From positions 186,001-250,000 of the forward strand of contig NZ_CAJZAG010000007.1 in the NCBI RefSeq assembly GCF_914271485.1: a stretch of DNA of 64,000 nt. The letters are read 5' to 3'. A model generated the notes under the pieces. That model was not told the origin of the DNA, did no database searches, and worked only from the letters and a program-made list of their open reading frames with translations. Below, in pieces: positions 59,378 to 64,000 of the stretch (its first letter is position 1; each line of letters starts with the position of its first letter). Source of the stretch: Cupriavidus pampae (GTDB lineage: Bacteria; Pseudomonadota; Gammaproteobacteria; Burkholderiales; Burkholderiaceae). The position numbers were made by a program, and so were the translations under genes.

Positions 59378-60844
59378 ATGAGGGCGGCTACGTTGCCGTT
59401 CGCTCGCCTCACCGACAAGGTCGCACAGGCTGTGCAAGCCAGTGCGGCCTTTGTTGTTTCCGCGCCCACGGACGCTTCGATCGTTCACCCGAACGGTGGC
59501 GTCATCGCGGTAGCCCTGTCCGGCGGCCGGGACTCCGTGGCGCTGCTGCATGCCGCGCGCGCGGCGGCGGCCACGCTATCGTTGCCGCTGGTCGCGCTGC
59601 ACGTTCATCACGGTCTGCAGGCACAGGCCGATGCCTGGGAAGCCTTCTGCGTGGAACTGTGCGCAGGCTGGAACGTGGCGCTGCACACCGAGCGCGTGCA
59701 GGTGGCGGGGCGGGGTGGCGAGGGCATCGAGGCCGCGGCGCGGCGCGCGCGTTATGACGCGCTCGGCCGCATGTGCCGCGCTGCCAATGCGCGCGTGCTG
59801 CTGTTCGCGCATCATCGCGACGACCAGGTGGAGACCGTGTTGCTGCGCCTGTTCCGCGGCGCCGGCGTGGCGGGGCTGGCGGGCATGCCGGCAATGCGCG
59901 CGCTCGATGCCGCAGGCGACGTGCAGCTGCTGCGACCGTGGCTCGAGGTGCCGCGCGCCGAGATCGATGCGTATTGCAGCCACCACGCGCTGCGCTGGAT
60001 CGAAGACCCCTCCAACACCGATACCCGTTTCGCGCGCAACGCCTTGCGTAGTCATCTGCCGGCATTGATGGCCGCGTTTCCCGGCCTGCAGGAGAGCGTC
60101 GCGCAGGCCGCCGCGCATGTGGCGCAGGCGGCGGGCATGCTCGACGACGTGACCACGCGCGACCTTGCGGGCATCGTGCGTGCCGCGCGCGATGCCGATA
60201 CGTTCGCCGAACTCGATCTGCCGGGATTGCGCGCGCTGTCGCCCGCGCGCGGCGATGCGGTGCTGCGTACCTGGTTGCGCGACCTCGGCACGCAGGCCCC
60301 GACTACCGCGCGGCTGGCGGCGATGCGCAGGCAGTTGATCGAGCATGACGGGGGCGAACCCGCTATCGCACACGACGGGCTGGTGCTGCGGCGCTTCCGC
60401 GACAGCGTGCTCGCGTGCCGCCCGGCACCGTCGGTCCCGCCAGAGCCTTTCGATTTCGTCTGGCAGGACTGGCAGGCCGAGGGGCAGGTGAGGGTGCCGG
60501 CGTGGCAGGGGGTGTTCCGGTTCACGCGCGACGACAGCTTTGGCGTGCCCGAGGCGGTGCTGCGCGCGCCCATGCATGTGGCGGTGCGCGCCGGTGGGGA
60601 GCGCATCGTGCTGCGGCCGGGCGGGCCCGCGCGCGCGCTCAAGCAGGCTTATCAGGAAGCAGGCGTGCCAGCGTGGCGGCGTGAGTTTTTGCCATTGCTG
60701 TGGGCCGGGAGTACGCTCGTGCTGGCGGCCGGGCTTGGGCTGCATCGACGCTGGCCCGACGCTCCTCATGCGCCGCGTTGGCGCGTGGAGTGGGTGCCCG
60801 ATCGGTTGCCGGCACGGGTCCCTGACCCCACGCAGCGCCCCTGA
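59378..60844 (+). CDS. tilS: tRNA(Ile)-lysidine synthetase
   Basis: TilS modifies cytidine 34 of tRNA-Ile(CAU) to lysidine, changing its decoding from AUG to AUA. The 488-residue protein has the PP-loop VALSGGRDSVALLHA (SGGRDS at residues 48-53), LHVHHGLQAQADAW, and FAHHRDDQVETVLLRL, followed by the WIEDPSNTDTRFARNALR signature and the C-terminal tRNA-binding domain. The ATG at 59378 has a GACGGGG context; the long frame upstream overlaps accA and is not family sequence. Confidence 0.95.
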   Translation: MRAATLPFARLTDKVAQAVQASAAFVVSAPTDASIVHPNGGVIAVALSGGRDSVALLHAARAAAATLSLPLVALHVHHGLQAQADAWEAFCVELCAGWNVALHTERVQVAGRGGEGIEAAARRARYDALGRMCRAANARVLLFAHHRDDQVETVLLRLFRGAGVAGLAGMPAMRALDAAGDVQLLRPWLEVPRAEIDAYCSHHALRWIEDPSNTDTRFARNALRSHLPALMAAFPGLQESVAQAAAHVAQAAGMLDDVTTRDLAGIVRAARDADTFAELDLPGLRALSPARGDAVLRTWLRDLGTQAPTTARLAAMRRQLIEHDGGEPAIAHDGLVLRRFRDSVLACRPAPSVPPEPFDFVWQDWQAEGQVRVPAWQGVFRFTRDDSFGVPEAVLRAPMHVAVRAGGERIVLRPGGPARALKQAYQEAGVPAWRREFLPLLWAGSTLVLAAGLGLHRRWPDAPHAPRWRVEWVPDRLPARVPDPTQRP

Positions 60845-60956
60845 AATCGCCCCAACGCCACTTCGTTGCACATTGCGATACCGGGCTAGCCTTGCCGGAG
60901 CGTCACGGTTCGTGTATTTTCAAGGGCTTTGCACAATCGCTGGCGTCGACAAGAAG

Positions 60957-62207
60957 ATGGCTCTCATCGTTCACAAATACGGCGGCACTTCGATGGGTTC
61001 TCCGGAACGCATCAAGAATGTCGCCAAGCGCGTGGCCAAGTGGCACCGCGCAGGTCACCGCGTAGTCGTGGTGCCTTCGGCCATGTCGGGCGAGACCAAT
61101 CGCCTGCTGGGTCTTGCCAAGGAAATTTCCGCGCAGCCGGATCCGCGTGAGCTGGACATGCTGGCATCGACCGGCGAACAGGCCAGCGTGGCACTGCTCG
61201 CGATCGCGCTGCATGGCGAGGGCATCGATGCCGTGAGCTACACCGGCTGGCAGGTTCCTGTTAAGACTGACTCGGCCTATACCAAGGCCCGCATCCAGTC
61301 GATCGATGACGAGCGTATCCGCAGCGATGTGGATGCCGGCAAAGTGGTCGTGATCACGGGCTTTCAGGGCATCGACGAAGAGGGCAATATCACGACGCTG
61401 GGTCGTGGCGGCTCGGACACGTCGGCTGTGGCCATCGCGGCCGCGATCAAGGCTGAGGAATGCCTGATCTATACCGACGTGGACGGCGTGTACACGACCG
61501 ATCCGCGCGTGGTCGAGGACGCGCGCCGACTGGATCAGATCACCTTCGAGGAAATGCTGGAAATGGCCAGCCTCGGGTCCAAGGTGCTGCAGATCCGCTC
61601 GGTGGAGTTTGCCGGCAAATACCGCGTGAAGACGCGCGTGCTGTCGTCGCTGACCGACCCCATGATTCCGCTCGAGCAGGAAATGCATTCGGGCACGCTG
61701 ATTACTTTTGAGGAAGAATCTGAAATGGAAGCAGCCGTCATTTCCGGCATCGCATTTGCCCGTGACGAAGCCAAGATCACTGTGTTGGGCGTGCCGGACA
61801 AGCCGGGCATCGCGTACCAGATCCTGGGCCCGATCGCCGACGCCAATATCGACGTCGACATGATCATCCAGAACCAGTCCGTGGACGGCAAGACCGACTT
61901 CACGTTCACGGTACCGCGCGGTGATTATCAGCGCGCGCTGACGATTCTTAACGACGGCGTGAAGGGCCATATCGGCGCCGGCAACGTGTCGGGCGATCCG
62001 AAGGTGTCGAAGGTGTCCGTGGTCGGCGTGGGTATGCGCTCGCACGTGGGCATCGCCAGCAAGATGTTCCGCACGCTGTCGGAAGAGGGCATCAACATCC
62101 AGATGATCTCGACGTCGGAGATCAAGATCTCGGTGCTGATCGACGAGAAGTACATGGAGCTCGCCGTGCGCGCGCTGCACAAGGTGTTCGAACTCGATCA
62201 GGCGTGA
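60957..62207 (+). CDS. lysC: Aspartate kinase, probably with internal beta-subunit start
   Basis: Aspartokinase phosphorylates aspartate, the entry to lysine, threonine and methionine. The 416-residue monofunctional enzyme has VHKYGGTSMGSPERI, TGFQGIDEEGNITTLGRGGSDTSAVAIA and YTDVDGVYTTDPRVV, then two ACT domains for feedback control (ISGIAFARDEAKITVLG and VSVVGVGMRSHVGIASKMF). It starts at the ATG at 60957, preceded by AAGAAG. The second half contains an ATG at 61725 with GAGGAAG 8 nt upstream, exactly where heterotetrameric LysC enzymes start their beta subunit. Confidence 0.96.
   Translation: MALIVHKYGGTSMGSPERIKNVAKRVAKWHRAGHRVVVVPSAMSGETNRLLGLAKEISAQPDPRELDMLASTGEQASVALLAIALHGEGIDAVSYTGWQVPVKTDSAYTKARIQSIDDERIRSDVDAGKVVVITGFQGIDEEGNITTLGRGGSDTSAVAIAAAIKAEECLIYTDVDGVYTTDPRVVEDARRLDQITFEEMLEMASLGSKVLQIRSVEFAGKYRVKTRVLSSLTDPMIPLEQEMHSGTLITFEEESEMEAAVISGIAFARDEAKITVLGVPDKPGIAYQILGPIADANIDVDMIIQNQSVDGKTDFTFTVPRGDYQRALTILNDGVKGHIGAGNVSGDPKVSKVSVVGVGMRSHVGIASKMFRTLSEEGINIQMISTSEIKISVLIDEKYMELAVRALHKVFELDQA
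61725..62207 (+). CDS. Possible separate beta subunit of aspartokinase (internal start)
   Basis: The ATG at 61725 is in frame with lysC and preceded by GAGGAAG (61710-61716). The product, 160 residues starting MEAAVISGIAF, would consist only of the two ACT domains. In Corynebacterium and Bacillus lysC, an internal start at the same point of the protein makes the beta subunit, with a similar opening (ME.AV.TG.A). Alpha2-beta2 assembly is inferred by analogy. Confidence 0.5.
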   Translation: MEAAVISGIAFARDEAKITVLGVPDKPGIAYQILGPIADANIDVDMIIQNQSVDGKTDFTFTVPRGDYQRALTILNDGVKGHIGAGNVSGDPKVSKVSVVGVGMRSHVGIASKMFRTLSEEGINIQMISTSEIKISVLIDEKYMELAVRALHKVFELDQA

Positions 62208-62270
62208 TCGGGCTTCGTTGAGAATTTTCTGGCGAGCGGCGGAATGTTGGATATTGTCATCGATTCATCG

Positions 62271-62299
62271 TTGACCAATTGAACGTCACTCGCTAGAAT
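62271..62299 (+). promoter_or_regulatory. tRNA-Ser promoter
   Basis: TTGACC (62271-62276) and TAGAAT (62294-62299) are separated by 17 bp, a near-consensus sigma-70 promoter, 42 nt before the tRNA gene. Confidence 0.85.
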
Positions 62300-62341
62300 A
62301 CGCGCTTCGTTGTGTGGACTCCCTCGCACAACGCAAGTTTG

Positions 62342-62435
62342 GGAGACGTGGCCGAGAGGTCGAAGGCACTCCCCTGCTAAGGGAGCATCTGGGCCAAAAC
62401 CTGGATCGAGGGTTCGAATCCCTCCGTCTCCGCCA
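62342..62435 (+). tRNA. tRNA-Ser (anticodon GCT)
   Basis: The acceptor stem pairs GGAGACG (62342-62348) with CGTCTCC (62425-62431), followed by G and an encoded CCA. The D-arm has GGCCGAGAGGTCGAAGGC, the anticodon stem CTCCC/GGGAG encloses CTGCTAA with anticodon GCT at 62376-62378, the long variable arm typical of tRNA-Ser follows, and the T-arm is GAGGGTTCGAATCCCTC. It reads AGC and AGU. Confidence 0.98.
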
Positions 62436-62455
62436 GTACATCTGTATATGGCGGC

Positions 62456-62496
62456 AAACCCCGGAAGATCGCGGTCTTCCGGGGTTTTGTTTTTTG
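62456..62496 (+). terminator. Terminator after tRNA-Ser
   Basis: AACCCCGGAAGA (62457-62468) pairs with TCTTCCGGGGTT (62475-62486), a 12-bp stem with a 6-nt loop, followed by TTGTTTTTT. It lies between the tRNA and the convergent sigma-54 activator gene. Confidence 0.88.
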
Positions 62497-62585
62497 GGCG
62501 CGGGTTTCCCCGGTACATCACGCCCTCTATCCGGGCAAAGCCGAAATCGTTCGAAGCCTCCGCACCAAACCCTCTCGCTTGAAAG

Positions 62586-64000
62586 TTACGGCAACACGCC
62601 CAGCTTTTCCAACCGATACACGAGCTGTCGGACCGTCAGGCCCAGCAACTGTGCGGCGCGTGACTTGTTGCCGCCGCACTCGATTAGCGCCTGGCGAAGC
62701 TGTTGGGCCGAGTGCGATTGCGCGGTGACATAGGGGCGCACTAACGCTGCCGCGAAAGAGGGGAGCGCTTCAGTGAGGGAATGCTGGTCATGGTGCAACG
62801 GAGCGCGTGGCGCCATGCCGAGGGGCGTAGTTGTTGTACGGACCGGCGCATCGGGCTTGGGCAGAATGCGCTCGACCTCCGCCTCGTCAACAATCGCGTT
62901 CTCCGCGAGCAGTACCAACCGTTCGATCAGGTTCGACAGTTCGCGGATGTTGCCGGGCCAGTCATGGTTCTGCAGCCGGTTGATCGCGGACTGAGTGAGG
63001 TTGACGTTGCGCTGGTGGGTCTGGTTGATGTGGTTCAGGAAATGGAGCACCAGCGCGGGAATGTCTTCGCGCCGGTCGGACAGCGCGGGCAGCCGGATCG
63101 GAATCACGTTGAGCCGATAATAGAGATCCTGGCGAAACGTGCCGCGCGCGGCTTCTTGTTCGAGGTCGCGGTTGGTGGCAGCGACGAGGCGTACGTCAAT
63201 GCCAATCTCGCGTTTGCCGCCCAGGCGTGTGATGGTGCCTTCCTGCAGCGTGCGCAGCAGCTTGGTCTGCATCGAAAGCGGCAGCTCGCCGATTTCGTCG
63301 AGGAAGATCGTGCCCGTGGTGGCCTGCTCGAACCACCCTGCGCGCGCGGCGTTGGCCCCTGTGAACGCACCGCGCTCGTAGCCGAACAGCTCCGACTCGA
63401 ACAACGTCTCGGGAATGGCCGCACAGTTGATCTTGATGAAGGGCCGCTCGCGCCTTGGGCTGGCCAAGTGCAACGCGCGTGCGAAAAGCTCCTTGCCAGT
63501 ACCGGACGCGCCCATTAGCAGCACGCTTGCGGTGGCATCGGACACACGCTCAAGCTCGGAGATTGCTTTCAGCACCGAGGGCGCCGTGCCGACGATGCCA
63601 TACCGTGCGGCTTCGGTCTGCAGCGCGCGAGACAGCATCTCGTTGCGCTGCTCCAGCACTTTCGTGCGCGCGCGCAGCGTGGCCTGCAACTGCAGCAGTT
63701 GTCCGGCAAGCGTCGCCAGAATACGCAGGATCGTCAGGTCGTCGCTGAGCGCGCGATTGCGCATGCGGATGCGATGACAGGCGAGCACGCCGACCGTCTT
63801 CTGTTCGATCTTGATCGGCATGGCGATGAACGACACCATGCCTTCGGGCAGATGCGCGCGCTGTACCGCGCGAAACAGGAAGCGCGGTTCCTGGTCGATG
63901 TCCTGGACGATGGTCAGTTGCCCCGCCGCCAGTACACGGCCCGTGATGCCTTCGCCGACCTTGTACACGCCCAGCGCTGTCTCCTTGCGCGTGAGGCCGT
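62586..64000 (-). CDS. NifA-like sigma-54-dependent activator, N-terminus cut by window
   Basis: This enhancer-binding protein activates sigma-54 promoters. The frame is open to the window edge, so the N-terminus is missing; about 470 residues are visible. A GAF domain (GEGITGRVLAAGQ...) is followed by the AAA+ core with Walker A GASGTGKELFARALH, the sigma-54 contact loop GAFTGA and Walker B IFLDEIGELPL, and a C-terminal Fis-type helix-turn-helix (KSRAAQLLGLTVRQLVYRLEKLG) most like NifA. The Cys cluster found between the AAA+ and DNA-binding domains of oxygen-sensitive rhizobial NifA is absent. No nif genes are in the window, so its targets are unknown. Confidence 0.85.
   Translation of the reverse strand, partial: GLTRKETALGVYKVGEGITGRVLAAGQLTIVQDIDQEPRFLFRAVQRAHLPEGMVSFIAMPIKIEQKTVGVLACHRIRMRNRALSDDLTILRILATLAGQLLQLQATLRARTKVLEQRNEMLSRALQTEAARYGIVGTAPSVLKAISELERVSDATASVLLMGASGTGKELFARALHLASPRRERPFIKINCAAIPETLFESELFGYERGAFTGANAARAGWFEQATTGTIFLDEIGELPLSMQTKLLRTLQEGTITRLGGKREIGIDVRLVAATNRDLEQEAARGTFRQDLYYRLNVIPIRLPALSDRREDIPALVLHFLNHINQTHQRNVNLTQSAINRLQNHDWPGNIRELSNLIERLVLLAENAIVDEAEVERILPKPDAPVRTTTTPLGMAPRAPLHHDQHSLTEALPSFAAALVRPYVTAQSHSAQQLRQALIECGGNKSRAAQLLGLTVRQLVYRLEKLGVLP

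Overview
The window reads as a chromosomal segment of a high-GC Burkholderiaceae bacterium, most likely Cupriavidus or a close Ralstonia-like relative. The evidence is codon use (strong G/C at third positions, giving long antisense shadow frames), protein sequences, and beta-proteobacterial gene orders (hscA-fdx-iscX; pyrG-kdsA-eno-ftsB; PHP-yciO-S2P-dapA-bamC; suhB/trmJ/cysE; lolC-lolD-tatD). This assignment is inferred by reading, not by database search. Nearly all of the DNA is coding and most genes are housekeeping. I see no insertion sequence, prophage, integrase, CRISPR array or rRNA. One tRNA gene (Ser, GCT) lies near the right end.

Layout. 1-2290: end of an ISC iron-sulfur operon (hscA, cut by the window edge; fdx; iscX). 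2366-6769, minus strand: a glycine-zipper envelope protein, lysS, a short-chain dehydrogenase, and prfB with its +1 programmed frameshift. 6880-13439: a degenerate LytM/LysM lipoprotein, recJ and an RpfE-type gene on the minus strand, then lolC-lolD-tatD. 13471-16917: an unrecognised 127-aa gene translationally coupled to a 44-aa membrane peptide, then comEC. 16884-20586: hexR divergent from edd, followed by gntK, which is the upper Entner-Doudoroff branch. Two near-identical HexR-type palindromes sit on the hexR and edd promoters; eda is not in the window. 20807-25069: a four-gene cluster of circularly permuted ATP-grasp, alpha-E, transglutaminase-like protease and Anbu (ancestral proteasome-like subunit). 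This is the least understood system here.

25185-29786: pyrG, kdsA, eno, ftsB. 29801-31851, minus: a Gly/Trp-rich lipoprotein, hslO, a gamma-carbonic anhydrase-like protein. 31991-36765: a DUF455 ferritin-like protein, a medium-chain acyl-CoA synthetase divergent from an alpha/beta hydrolase with a palindrome in the shared promoter region, and a ferredoxin-NADP reductase. 36987-43014: PHP phosphatase, YciO-like protein, site-2 protease, methyltransferase, dapA, bamC, and an MBL-fold hydrolase. 43077-49160: an Ala-rich lipoprotein, a RoxA-like ribosomal oxygenase divergent from slyD, a secreted degenerate metallophosphoesterase, and mutS.

49329-53070: an 82-aa protein, suhB, trmJ, a PrpF-like protein that lacks its whole second domain, and cysE. 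53102-55857, minus: a TPR protein, periplasmic and cytoplasmic cyclophilins, and lpxH. 55982-62207: cysS coupled to an AlkA-like glycosylase with a histone H1-like tail, then accA, tilS, and lysC with a probable internal start for a beta subunit. 62342-64000: tRNA-Ser and a NifA-like sigma-54 activator cut by the right edge.

The points most worth following up are the Anbu cluster, the domain-deleted PrpF, the internal lysC start, the HexR operators, the repeated CCGACA sites upstream of comEC, and the coupled small membrane protein.
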